A stretch of DNA of 64,000 nt from Nocardia mangyaensis. GTDB taxonomy: Bacteria; Actinomycetota; Actinomycetes; Mycobacteriales; Mycobacteriaceae. A model generated the notes under the pieces. That model had not been told where the DNA came from and made no database searches. It worked only from the letters and a program-made list of their open reading frames with translations. The stretch spans positions 4,092,001-4,156,000 of the forward strand of contig NZ_CP018082.1 in assembly GCF_001886715.1 (NCBI RefSeq), given 5' to 3'. Below are positions 42,966-50,557 of the stretch, one piece after another (position 1 is the stretch's first letter; each line of letters starts with the position of its first letter). Position numbers and translations under genes: made by a program.

Positions 42966-43368
42966 GGACGTGATCGAGCTCGAACAGCTGCTCGCACGGT
43001 ACGCGGTCACCATCACCAAAGGTGACATCGAGGGCCTGATCTCGGTGTTCACGCCTGATGGCACCTACAGCGCCTTCGGCGACACCTACCCACTCGACGA
43101 ATTCCCCGATCTCGTCGCGGCCGCCCCGAAAGGGTTGTTCCTCACCGGAACTCCGGCACTGGAGATCGACGGCGACACCGCCCGCGGCACCCAGCCGCTG
43201 TGTTTCATCGAGCAGTCGACCCACGACATGCGGATCGGCTACTACAGCGACACCTATGCCCGCACCGACGAGGGCTGGCGGCTGCGCACCCGAGCCATGA
43301 CCTTCATCCGGCGCAACGGCGACCACGATTCCGGCCGGCCACACGCGTTCGAACGACCGAGTGCGTGA
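42952..43368 (+). CDS. SnoaL/NTF2-like protein
   Basis: The 138-residue protein begins MSTIEDVIELEQLLARYAVT and follows the SnoaL-like fold pattern: an N-terminal helix pair, FTPDGTYSAFG, YYSDTYARTDEGWRLRTRAMTFI. Members are hydratases, isomerases, cyclases or dehydrases with a cone-shaped pocket. The start is TTG 42952 inside the end of the amidohydrolase gene. The stop overlaps the FadE GTG (GTGA). It probably acts on a Rieske-product intermediate. Confidence 0.82.
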   Translation: MSTIEDVIELEQLLARYAVTITKGDIEGLISVFTPDGTYSAFGDTYPLDEFPDLVAAAPKGLFLTGTPALEIDGDTARGTQPLCFIEQSTHDMRIGYYSDTYARTDEGWRLRTRAMTFIRRNGDHDSGRPHAFERPSA

Positions 43369-44468
43369 ACCGCAACGACTTTCGGGCCGGCCTGCGGTCC
43401 TGGCTCGACGACAACGATCTGTCGGCGGGCCCGGACCACTCGCTCGACGCGCAGGTGGCGCAATTGGCCAGGGTCCGCCGCGCGCTCTACGACGCGGGCT
43501 GGATGCGGTACGGCTGGCCCGCCGAGGTGGGTGGTCTCGGCGGACCGGCGGTGCTGCGCGCGATTCTCGGCGAAGAGGTCGCCACCCGTGACCTGGCCGA
43601 GCCCGGCATCTATTCGATGATCGAGGTACTCGCACCGACGATGATCTCCTACGCCACCCCGGCGCTGGCGGCGCAGATGGTGCCGCGCCTGCTCAGCGGT
43701 CGTGAGCAGTGGTGTCAGGGGTTCTCCGAACCCGGTTCCGGCAGCGATCTCGCCTCGCTGAGCACCAGGGCCGAACCACGTGGTGACCACTGGGTCGTCT
43801 CCGGCCAGAAGGTATGGACCAGCCTCGCCCAGTACTCGGCGCGCTGTGTCCTGTTGACCCGCACCGGGATCGGCCACGACGGAATCACCGCGTTCTTCCT
43901 CGACATGGACTCCCCGGGCATCACCGTGCGGCCGTTGCGCACCATGCACGGCATCGACGAGTTCGCCGAGGTCTACTTCGACGACGTCGTGGTGCCAGCC
44001 GACCGCATGCTCGGCCGACCGGGCGACGGCTGGCGGGTCGCGATGGATCTGCTCCCCCACGAACGCTCCACCTGCTTCTGGCACCGAATCGCCTACCTCT
44101 ACACGCGTTTCGACCAGTTGCTCGCCCAGACCACCGACCGCGACGACGCGAGCCGCGACGACGCCGATCTCGGTGCCGCCTACCTCGCCCTGCACACCAT
44201 CCGCTGCCGGTCGCTGGCCACCCAGGAGCGGCTGGCGGCGGGGGGCAGGCTCGGACCGGAGACCTCCATCGACAAGGTGCTGCTCGCCACCGCCGAACAG
44301 CGGTTGTTCGACACCATCCGGGAGGTGTCGCCCGGGGCCATCGAGCTCGCCGACTCACCGTTGCGCGCGGAATATCTGTACTCGCGGGCCGCGACGATCT
44401 ACGGCGGCACCGCCGAGATCCAGCGCAACATCATCGCGCGCCGACTGCTCGACCTGGGGAAGGAGTGA
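43365..44468 (+). CDS. Acyl-CoA dehydrogenase, catalytic-type subunit of a FadE pair
   Basis: The 367-residue protein has GFSEPGSGSDLASL, KVWTSLAQYSARC, the helix-G Glu in LLPHERSTC, and YGGTAEIQRNIIARRLLD at the C-terminus. GTG 43365 overlaps the SnoaL stop; upstream in-frame codons are a shadow of the SnoaL gene. The next gene encodes a shorter FadE-like partner, so the two probably form an alpha2beta2 dehydrogenase. Confidence 0.88.
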   Translation: MNRNDFRAGLRSWLDDNDLSAGPDHSLDAQVAQLARVRRALYDAGWMRYGWPAEVGGLGGPAVLRAILGEEVATRDLAEPGIYSMIEVLAPTMISYATPALAAQMVPRLLSGREQWCQGFSEPGSGSDLASLSTRAEPRGDHWVVSGQKVWTSLAQYSARCVLLTRTGIGHDGITAFFLDMDSPGITVRPLRTMHGIDEFAEVYFDDVVVPADRMLGRPGDGWRVAMDLLPHERSTCFWHRIAYLYTRFDQLLAQTTDRDDASRDDADLGAAYLALHTIRCRSLATQERLAAGGRLGPETSIDKVLLATAEQRLFDTIREVSPGAIELADSPLRAEYLYSRAATIYGGTAEIQRNIIARRLLDLGKE

Positions 44469-44471
44469 ACC

Positions 44472-45254
44472 GTGGACGCTGTCGAACTCGATCTGCTGGC
44501 CCAGACCTTGCGCAAGGCGATGCGGGATTCGTCGGGTACCGGCCTACTTGCCGCGCTCGTCGATCTGGGGTGGCACGACATGCTCATCGAGGCACCCGAT
44601 TCCACGGTGCCCCTGGTGTTTCGGCTGCTCGGCGAGACCGGCGCGCATGCTCCGCTGCTCAATGATGTGATCCACGCTGCCGCGGGTCGGCCCGCGGCGG
44701 GCCCCCTCCCCCTCCCCTATGCCGGAGGCAGCTGGGTCCAGTGGGACCACACCGACGACGACGGCTCACTGTTGGACCCGGACCTGCCGATCCGGCAGGT
44801 ACCGCCGGGGCTCGAGATCCCGCTCGCCGCGGGTCGCCGGGCGCTGGGCTGGTGGCTGACCGGCGCGAGCCGAGCGATGCTCACCCTCGCCCGCACCCAT
44901 GCCATCGACCGGGTCCAGTTCGGCCGTCCGGTGGCATCGTTCCAGGCCATCCGACACCGGCTCGCCGAGGCCCTCGTCGCCATCGAAGGCGCCGAAGCCA
45001 CGCTCGAGGCCGCCACCGACGACCTGGGTTGTCTGCTGGCCAAAGCCGCCGCGGGCCAGGCAGCGCTGGTGGCCGCCCGGCACTGCCAGCAGACCCTGGG
45101 CGGCATCGGCTTCACCGCCGAACACGATCTGCACCGCCACCTCCGGCGCGTTCTGGTCCTCGACGGACTGCTCGGGAGTTCCCGCGAACTCCTCCGCGAG
45201 GCGGGCACCACCGTCCGCACCGCGGGGACAGCCGCACGCCTGGTGCAGCTGTGA
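44472..45254 (+). CDS. Short acyl-CoA dehydrogenase-like partner subunit
   Basis: The 260-residue protein keeps mainly the C-terminal FadE domain (ASRAMLTLARTHAIDRVQFGRPVASFQAIRH, then QTLGGIGFTAEHDLHRH), with a much reduced N-terminal half (full FadEs have about 380 residues). Such short partners occur in heteromeric FadE enzymes. GTG 44472 follows the catalytic subunit by three bases. Its stop overlaps the start of tetR 2. Confidence 0.82.
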   Translation: MDAVELDLLAQTLRKAMRDSSGTGLLAALVDLGWHDMLIEAPDSTVPLVFRLLGETGAHAPLLNDVIHAAAGRPAAGPLPLPYAGGSWVQWDHTDDDGSLLDPDLPIRQVPPGLEIPLAAGRRALGWWLTGASRAMLTLARTHAIDRVQFGRPVASFQAIRHRLAEALVAIEGAEATLEAATDDLGCLLAKAAAGQAALVAARHCQQTLGGIGFTAEHDLHRHLRRVLVLDGLLGSSRELLREAGTTVRTAGTAARLVQL

Positions 45255-45910
45255 GCGAGCACGCGGAGCCCGCCTGGAAACAACGTGCCGTACAGCGCTC
45301 GCTCGAGACCACCCGGCTGCGGGCCGAACAGCGGGTACAGCGGTTCCTCGATGCGGCACAGGCGATCATCGCCGAGAACGGCTGTACCGACTTCACCGTG
45401 CAGGAGGTCGTCGAGCGGTCGCGCCAGTCGTTGCGCAGTTTCTATCTGCAATTCAACGGAAAGCACGAGTTGCTGCTCGCCCTGTTCGAGGACGCGCTGC
45501 TGCGCACCGCCGAGCAGATCCGCGCCGCCGCGGCGAAGGAGGCCGACCCGCTCGCCCGGCTCGCGGTCGCGGTGCGGCTGCTGTTCGCGCTGTGCCGCTC
45601 CGACCCGAAGGATCGGCACCCGCTGTTCACCGATTTCGCGCCACGCCTGCTGGTCACTCATCCCACCCATGTCACCGTCGCCCACGCGCCACTGCTGTCG
45701 CTGTTCGTCGAACTGGTCACCGACGCCGCGGCCGCGGGCACGCTGCGGCCCGGACTGAATCCCCGCCGCGTGGCCGCCATGACGATGCAGACCGTCATGT
45801 TCACCGCCCAGTCCAGTGGCGCCCAGGACGACACGGCCATGCGCCCGATCACCGCCGACGAGATCTGGGATTTCTGCGCGGCCGGTGTCACCGGCCGCGC
45901 GAGAATATAA
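45251..45910 (+). CDS. TetR-family transcriptional regulator 2
   Basis: The 219-residue regulator is a close paralogue of the one at 18919. EPAWKQRAV, FLDAAQAII, TDFTVQEVV and SRQSLRSFYLQF are shared, as are FTDFAP and HAPLLSLF in the ligand domain. It is the last gene of the Rieske operon (GTGA overlap), so it is expressed together with the catabolic genes, which have a perfect operator at 39601. This is a negative feedback arrangement if it represses. Its stop codon lies within the next operator. Confidence 0.9.
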   Translation: MSEHAEPAWKQRAVQRSLETTRLRAEQRVQRFLDAAQAIIAENGCTDFTVQEVVERSRQSLRSFYLQFNGKHELLLALFEDALLRTAEQIRAAAAKEADPLARLAVAVRLLFALCRSDPKDRHPLFTDFAPRLLVTHPTHVTVAHAPLLSLFVELVTDAAAAGTLRPGLNPRRVAAMTMQTVMFTAQSSGAQDDTAMRPITADEIWDFCAAGVTGRARI

Positions 45911-45937
45911 TTCTCCTTCCTGGAGAATATGAATTAC
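45901..45937. promoter_or_regulatory. Tandem operator overlapping the tetR 2 stop codon, upstream of the thioesterase
   Basis: GAGAATATAATTCTC (45901-45915) is a perfect consensus site containing the TAA stop of tetR 2. After CTTCCTG comes GAGAATATGAATTAC (45923-45937), starting 22 bases from the first. The thioesterase ATG follows four bases later (45942), so its transcript is probably very short-leadered or leaderless. Confidence 0.85.
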
Positions 45938-45941
45938 ACTG

Positions 45942-46850
45942 ATGAGTATGGCCGATCTCTGGAACAATCTGCTCGCGAGCCTCGATCTGCGCGCCTCCTC
46001 GCCCCACGGCAGCCTTTCCGAAGCCGAAAGCGCATCCGGCACCACGGTTCCCGGCAGCCCGCCGTCCGCGTTCGAAGGCCCCAACCTGCCGTTGAACTAC
46101 CGCAGGCTCTTCGGTGGCCAGATCCTCGGGCAGTTCGTCCGGGCAGCCGAACTCGCCTGTCCGGACAAGCGGGTCAAGTCCATCCACACCCTGTTCGCCC
46201 GGGAGGGCAGCGTCGAGGAGCCGGTCCGCTACGAGGTCTCCTGCCAGCACCAGGGACGGTCGTTCGCCACGCTGTCGATCCTGGCCAGGCAAGCGGCGCG
46301 GGTGGTTGCCAGTGCCGCGGTGTCCATGCACGTCGACGAGGACGGCCCGCAGGCACAGCACGTCGAAGCCATCGCCGCGCCCCTGGCCCCTGAGCACCAG
46401 GTCACTTTCGACCTGCTGCCCTGGGAGACCCGCGCGGTCGAGGACCTGAACTCCACCGCCGCCGCGTCGCCGGAATACGAGTTCTGGATGCGCACACCAC
46501 CGGTCGGTCCCGAACTCGCCGCCGCGCTGACCGCCTACGCCACCGACCTGAACCTCATCGGCACCGCGCTGCGTCCCTTCGATGGCGTGAGCCAGCGGGG
46601 CAACGGCACCGCGTTCACCTCCGCCGTCACCGCGCACACCGTGTGGTTCCATCGCCCGTTCCGCACCGACGACTGGCTGCTGTTGCGCCAGCACAGTCCA
46701 CTGCTGGCCCACGGTCGCTGCTTCGGCCGTGGCGATGTGCTCACCGCGGCGGGCGAACTCGTCGCCTCGTTCGCGCAGGAAGCGCTCGTGCGATTCGATT
46801 CCGCCGCGGCACCGACTGTCTCGACGCCACGCGCCGCACAGCGCGGATGA
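45942..46850 (+). CDS. tesB: Acyl-CoA thioesterase II (TesB-like, double hotdog)
   Basis: The 302-residue protein has two hotdog domains. The first has LFGGQILGQFVRAA and VKSIHTLFAREGS; the second has a typical SAVTAHTVWFHRPFRTDDWLL and a GRCFGRGDVLTAAGELVASFAQEA segment split around residue 270. TesB enzymes release CoA from acyl-CoAs and may relieve CoA trapping during catabolism of bulky acids. ATG 45942 or 45948 are the possible starts. It has its own operator immediately upstream. Confidence 0.88.
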   Translation: MSMADLWNNLLASLDLRASSPHGSLSEAESASGTTVPGSPPSAFEGPNLPLNYRRLFGGQILGQFVRAAELACPDKRVKSIHTLFAREGSVEEPVRYEVSCQHQGRSFATLSILARQAARVVASAAVSMHVDEDGPQAQHVEAIAAPLAPEHQVTFDLLPWETRAVEDLNSTAAASPEYEFWMRTPPVGPELAAALTAYATDLNLIGTALRPFDGVSQRGNGTAFTSAVTAHTVWFHRPFRTDDWLLLRQHSPLLAHGRCFGRGDVLTAAGELVASFAQEALVRFDSAAAPTVSTPRAAQRG

Positions 46851-46869
46851 GCGAGAACGATCACCGGGC

Positions 46870-46913
46870 CCGAGGCGAATACCCCTACCGTGCCTGGTCG
46901 GGGCTCGCCTCGG
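46870..46913. terminator. Possible stem-loop between thioesterase and meaB ends
   Basis: CCGAGGCGA (46870-46878) pairs with TCGCCTCGG (46905-46913) with an inner CCCC/GGGG stem. The hairpin overlaps the last codons of the convergent meaB gene. A role in ending the thioesterase transcript is plausible but unproven. Confidence 0.4.
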
Positions 46914-47784
46914 CCAGCAACTGTTCCGCAGCGGTGTAGGCGTCGCGCCGACCGGCCGCGACAGCGGCGGCGAGGTCATCCAGACCGGGGTGACCGCGCA
47001 GCCGCGACTGCGCCAGGGACAGGATCTGCGCTCGAGCGCGCGCGGCACCGCGCGCCGCGGTATCGGCCCGGTGGTGGGTGTCGATCGCCTCGATCAACTC
47101 CTCGACTCCGGTGCCGCGCGCGGCGACCAGGGTCAGGATCGGCAGACCGGTCTCGATGTGCAATTCCCGCGCGGTCTGCGCGGCGCCGTCGCGATCGGCC
47201 TTGTTGACCACCAGAATGTCGGCGACCTCGAGCAGCCCGGCCTTGGCGGCCTGAATGGCATCTCCGGCACCGGGATTGAGGATGACGACGGTCGGATCGG
47301 CGACCGCGGCGATCTCGATCTCGGACTGCCCGACGCCGACCGATTCCACCAGGACCAGACCATAGCCGAGCGCACCGAGCAGCCGGATCGCCGCGGGGAC
47401 CGCCGCGGCGAGGCCACCGAGGTGCCCCCGGGTGGCCACCGATCGGATCAGCACGTCGGAGTCGTCGATGTGCGCCGACATTCGGATGCGGTCCCCGAGC
47501 AGCGCACCGCCGCTGTAGGGCGAGGACGGGTCGACCGCGAGCACCGCCACCCGCAGGCCGCGCGCGCGGTATCCGGTGACCAGGACCGCGATGGTCGTGG
47601 ACTTGCCCGCCCCAGGCGGCCCGGTCACCCCCACCACGCGGACCGGCGCCGGGTCGAGCAGCGCGAGCACTCGCTCGCGATCCGCGCTCTCGACCAGACT
47701 CAGCAGCCGTCCGGCAGCGCGAACCGAACCGGCACGCGCCGAGGCGATCAACGCGCCGAGGTCGGCGGGCAGGCAACTGTTCAA
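46885..47784 (-). CDS. meaB: MeaB/ArgK-type GTPase, chaperone of B12-dependent acyl-CoA mutases
   Basis: The 299-residue G3E GTPase has the P-loop GVTGPPGAGKSTT (about residue 55), the switch stretch VESVGVGQSEIEIA, and the base motif NKAD. MeaB proteins protect and reload methylmalonyl-CoA-type mutases with adenosylcobalamin. The mutase genes lie about 8 kb away (55237-57224) on the same strand. The TTG start at 47784 follows GGGAGCGG. It is the last gene of the ligase-FadE-crotonase operon beginning at 51938. Confidence 0.88.
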   Translation of the reverse strand: MNSCLPADLGALIASARAGSVRAAGRLLSLVESADRERVLALLDPAPVRVVGVTGPPGAGKSTTIAVLVTGYRARGLRVAVLAVDPSSPYSGGALLGDRIRMSAHIDDSDVLIRSVATRGHLGGLAAAVPAAIRLLGALGYGLVLVESVGVGQSEIEIAAVADPTVVILNPGAGDAIQAAKAGLLEVADILVVNKADRDGAAQTARELHIETGLPILTLVAARGTGVEELIEAIDTHHRADTAARGAARARAQILSLAQSRLRGHPGLDDLAAAVAAGRRDAYTAAEQLLAEASPDQAR

Positions 47785-47809
47785 CGACCGCTCCCGACGC
47801 CCGCGCCCG

Positions 47810-48577
47810 CTAGTTCTTTCCCGCCGTCAGTCGTTCGATGGTGGCGTGGAAGTCCGCGGTCTGGAACGACAGGTCCTCGGCGGTGGTCGCGTAGTCCAGA
47901 CTCGCCAGCACCGCCCGCTCCAGGTGCAGATTCAGCAGCCGTTTGGTGCTTTCCACCGCCTGCCTCGGCAACTCCAGAATTCTTGCGGCGCAGGCCAACG
48001 CCTCGGCGACCGGATCGGTGACGACGTGATTGACCAGACCCATCTCTCTGGCGCGGGCGGCGGGAATGCGCGCACCGGTCAGCGCGAACTCCTTGGCGAA
48101 GAGCAGGCTGGTGTGCAGGGGCCAGGTGAGCGGGCCACCGTCGGCGGCCACCAGCCCCACCTGGACGTGCGGATCGGCGAGATAGGCGGTCTCGGCGATG
48201 TAGACGATGTCGCTGAGCGAGACCAGGCTGCAGCCGAGGCCGACGGCGGGACCGTTGACCGCCGCGACGACCGGAATCCGGCAGCGCGCCATACCGAGCA
48301 CGATGTCGCGACCGTGCGCGATCGTCTTGGCGCGCAGATCCGCGTCGCGACTCAGTTCGGCCAGATAGCCGAAGTCGCCACCCGCCGAGAAGGCTTTGCC
48401 GCTGCCGGTGAGCACTGCGACGCGGGCCTCCCGGTCCTCGCTCAGCCGCGGCCACAGGTGTGCGAGGCCGGTGTGCAGGTCGTCGTTGACCGCGTTGAGC
48501 GCGTCGGGCCGATTCAGCGTGATGATCCGCAGCGGGCCCTCGGCGCGGACGTCGATTTCGGCAGGCAGGTCATACAT
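47810..48577 (-). CDS. Enoyl-CoA hydratase/isomerase family protein
   Basis: The 255-residue crotonase has GSGKAFSAGGDFGYL and NGPAVGLGCSLV oxyanion segments. The first Glu position reads ADPHVQVGLVAADGG (His instead of Glu). The second holds Asp in AADGG, similar to isomerase-type members. The reaction is uncertain. It lies between the FadE pair and meaB in the same operon. Confidence 0.86.
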   Translation of the reverse strand: MYDLPAEIDVRAEGPLRIITLNRPDALNAVNDDLHTGLAHLWPRLSEDREARVAVLTGSGKAFSAGGDFGYLAELSRDADLRAKTIAHGRDIVLGMARCRIPVVAAVNGPAVGLGCSLVSLSDIVYIAETAYLADPHVQVGLVAADGGPLTWPLHTSLLFAKEFALTGARIPAARAREMGLVNHVVTDPVAEALACAARILELPRQAVESTKRLLNLHLERAVLASLDYATTAEDLSFQTADFHATIERLTAGKN

Positions 48578-48579
48578 GG

Positions 48580-49668
48580 TCAGGCTCCCAATCCGAGAAT
48601 GCGCGAGGCGATGATGTTCTTCTGAATCTGTGACGTTCCGCCCATGACGCTCTGCGCGCGGCTGTAGAGGTAGGCGCTGAACAGTTCGGGATCGCGAGTG
48701 CCGCCGACCGTGAGCGCCGCGTGGCCGACCGACTGCTCCACCCAGGTCATGAGAAGTTTGTCGAGCGACCCCTCGGGTCCGTGCGAGACGCCGTCGAGTT
48801 GTTCGGACAGTCGCCGGCGCACATGCAGTCGCAACATCTCGGTCTGCACCCCGGCCCAGGCCAGGTCAGCGGGCAGCGGGCCGGGGGTCCTGGCCGCCAT
48901 CTGCCGCACGAGCTTTCCGTAGCGGGCCGCGTAGCCGAGCGTCGACGGTTCGCGCTCGTGCCCGACCACTGTCATCGCCAAGGCCCACCCGTCGCCGGGC
49001 GAGCCGACCATCTGATCGGCGGGAACGAGGGCGCCGTCGAAGTGCACCTGCCCGAATTCGGTGGTGATCCCACTCATCATCCGCAGTGGTCGCTGCCGCA
49101 CGCCGGGTTGGTTCATCGACACCACGAATGCCGAGATGCCTTTGTGCCGTGGCGCCTCGGGATCGGTGCGGGCCAGCAGCAGACACCAGTCCGCGACATC
49201 GGAATAGCTCGTCCAGATCTTGTGCCCCTGCAGCACATAGGAATCACCGTCGCGGGTGGCCGTGGTGCGCAGCGCGGCCAGGTCCGAGCCGGCGTCCGGT
49301 TCGCTGAACCCCTGACACCAGCGCTGCGTCCCATCGATCATGCCGGGCAGGAATCGCTGTTGCAGTTCCTTGCCCGCGTGCCTGCCCAGGCCCTGAATCA
49401 GGTAGCCCAGGCTCGGCCTCGGTGGCGCGCCGGCCAGGGCGAGCTCTTCGTCGAGGATGACGTCATAGACCGGGGGCAGTGCGTGGCCGCCGTGTTCGCG
49501 TGGCCACGACAACCCGAAGAATCCGGCTCCGTGCAGCGCTCGGTGCCACTCGCCCTGCTTGGCCCAGTACTCGTCTCCCGAGGTCGGGAACCGACCCGCG
49601 ACACCGGACAGCCACTCGCGCAGGCGCTCTCGGAACGCGGCCTCCTCCGGTGAATCACGAAAGTCCAC
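48580..49668 (-). CDS. Acyl-CoA dehydrogenase, catalytic-type subunit of a FadE pair
   Basis: The 362-residue enzyme has GFSEPDAGSDLAAL, KIWTSYSDVADWC, the helix-G Glu in TVVGHEREPS, and MGGTSQIQKNIIASRILG. The next gene upstream (50557-49655) encodes a shorter partner and overlaps it by 14 bases, so this is the third FadE pair of the window. The family oxidises acyl-CoA to enoyl-CoA with FAD. Confidence 0.9.
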   Translation of the reverse strand: MDFRDSPEEAAFRERLREWLSGVAGRFPTSGDEYWAKQGEWHRALHGAGFFGLSWPREHGGHALPPVYDVILDEELALAGAPPRPSLGYLIQGLGRHAGKELQQRFLPGMIDGTQRWCQGFSEPDAGSDLAALRTTATRDGDSYVLQGHKIWTSYSDVADWCLLLARTDPEAPRHKGISAFVVSMNQPGVRQRPLRMMSGITTEFGQVHFDGALVPADQMVGSPGDGWALAMTVVGHEREPSTLGYAARYGKLVRQMAARTPGPLPADLAWAGVQTEMLRLHVRRRLSEQLDGVSHGPEGSLDKLLMTWVEQSVGHAALTVGGTRDPELFSAYLYSRAQSVMGGTSQIQKNIIASRILGLGA

Positions 49669-50557
49669 GGTCGATCTCCTCCAGGCTCGTCGGGAACAGT
49701 TCGGTGGACGTCAGCGCCCGCCGTAGATACAGGTGCGCCAGGCACTCCCAGGTGTTGCCGATACCGCCGTGCACCTGCACCGCGGTCTCGCACACGGTCA
49801 GTGCCGCTCTGGCGCAATAGAGTTTGGCGATCACGGCCGCCTGGACGGCTCGCTCGGGGCTGAGCTCGTCCACCGCCCACGCAGCGTGCCGCAGCACGCT
49901 CACCGACCCCTCGATCAGCGCGAGACCTTCCGCGAGCAGATGCGCGACGGCCTGATAGGAGCCGATCGACTTGCCGTACTGTGCGCGAACTTTCGCGTAG
50001 TCGGTGGCCAGCGCGTGCGCGCCACGGGCGGTGCCGACCAGATCGGCGCAGGTGGCCACGAGCGCGAGCGCTCGCCACTGAACGGCCTGCGCGGTGGACA
50101 ATTCGCCGAGGAGTTCCGGAACACCGATGAGCGCGGCCTCGGCCCGCGTCTGGTCAGCGCCGATCGCCGCGGGGGCGACAGCACTGGACAGAATCGACTC
50201 CCCTTGCACGAGCAGGGCGCGTCGGGCGCCCCGCGCGTCGATCGCGCGGCCGTCGGCGACGACTGTCCACGGCGGTGTCGATTCAGCGGGCCCCCAGAGG
50301 TCGTCTGCCAGGACCGGGCCGAGGAAGGGCACGTCGACCAGTCCGCGACCGAATTCCTCGGCGACGATGGCCACCTCGACGCCGGAGGCGCCGTCGGAGC
50401 GCAGGGCGCGCCAGCCAGTGCTGGCCACCGTCTGCTCGAGCCGAGCGATCCGCCGCTCGTCGGCCATGTCGTTGACCGAGCCGAGGCCGAGGTCGTCGGC
50501 CAGTTTGGCGGCGGCATCGCGCAGCTGGCGTTGTTCAGAGGTCAGACGGGCGTCCAT
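49655..50557 (-). CDS. Acyl-CoA dehydrogenase partner subunit of the FadE pair
   Basis: The 300-residue FadE-like protein begins MDARLTSEQRQLRDAAAKLADD and has a short central part. Its C-terminal domain contains YAKVRAQYGKSIGSYQAVAH and VQVHGGIGNTWECLAHLYLRRA. Length and motifs fit the non-catalytic subunit of a heteromeric FadE. It overlaps both neighbours (ligase upstream by 23 bases, catalytic subunit downstream). Confidence 0.86.
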   Translation of the reverse strand: MDARLTSEQRQLRDAAAKLADDLGLGSVNDMADERRIARLEQTVASTGWRALRSDGASGVEVAIVAEEFGRGLVDVPFLGPVLADDLWGPAESTPPWTVVADGRAIDARGARRALLVQGESILSSAVAPAAIGADQTRAEAALIGVPELLGELSTAQAVQWRALALVATCADLVGTARGAHALATDYAKVRAQYGKSIGSYQAVAHLLAEGLALIEGSVSVLRHAAWAVDELSPERAVQAAVIAKLYCARAALTVCETAVQVHGGIGNTWECLAHLYLRRALTSTELFPTSLEEIDRGLS

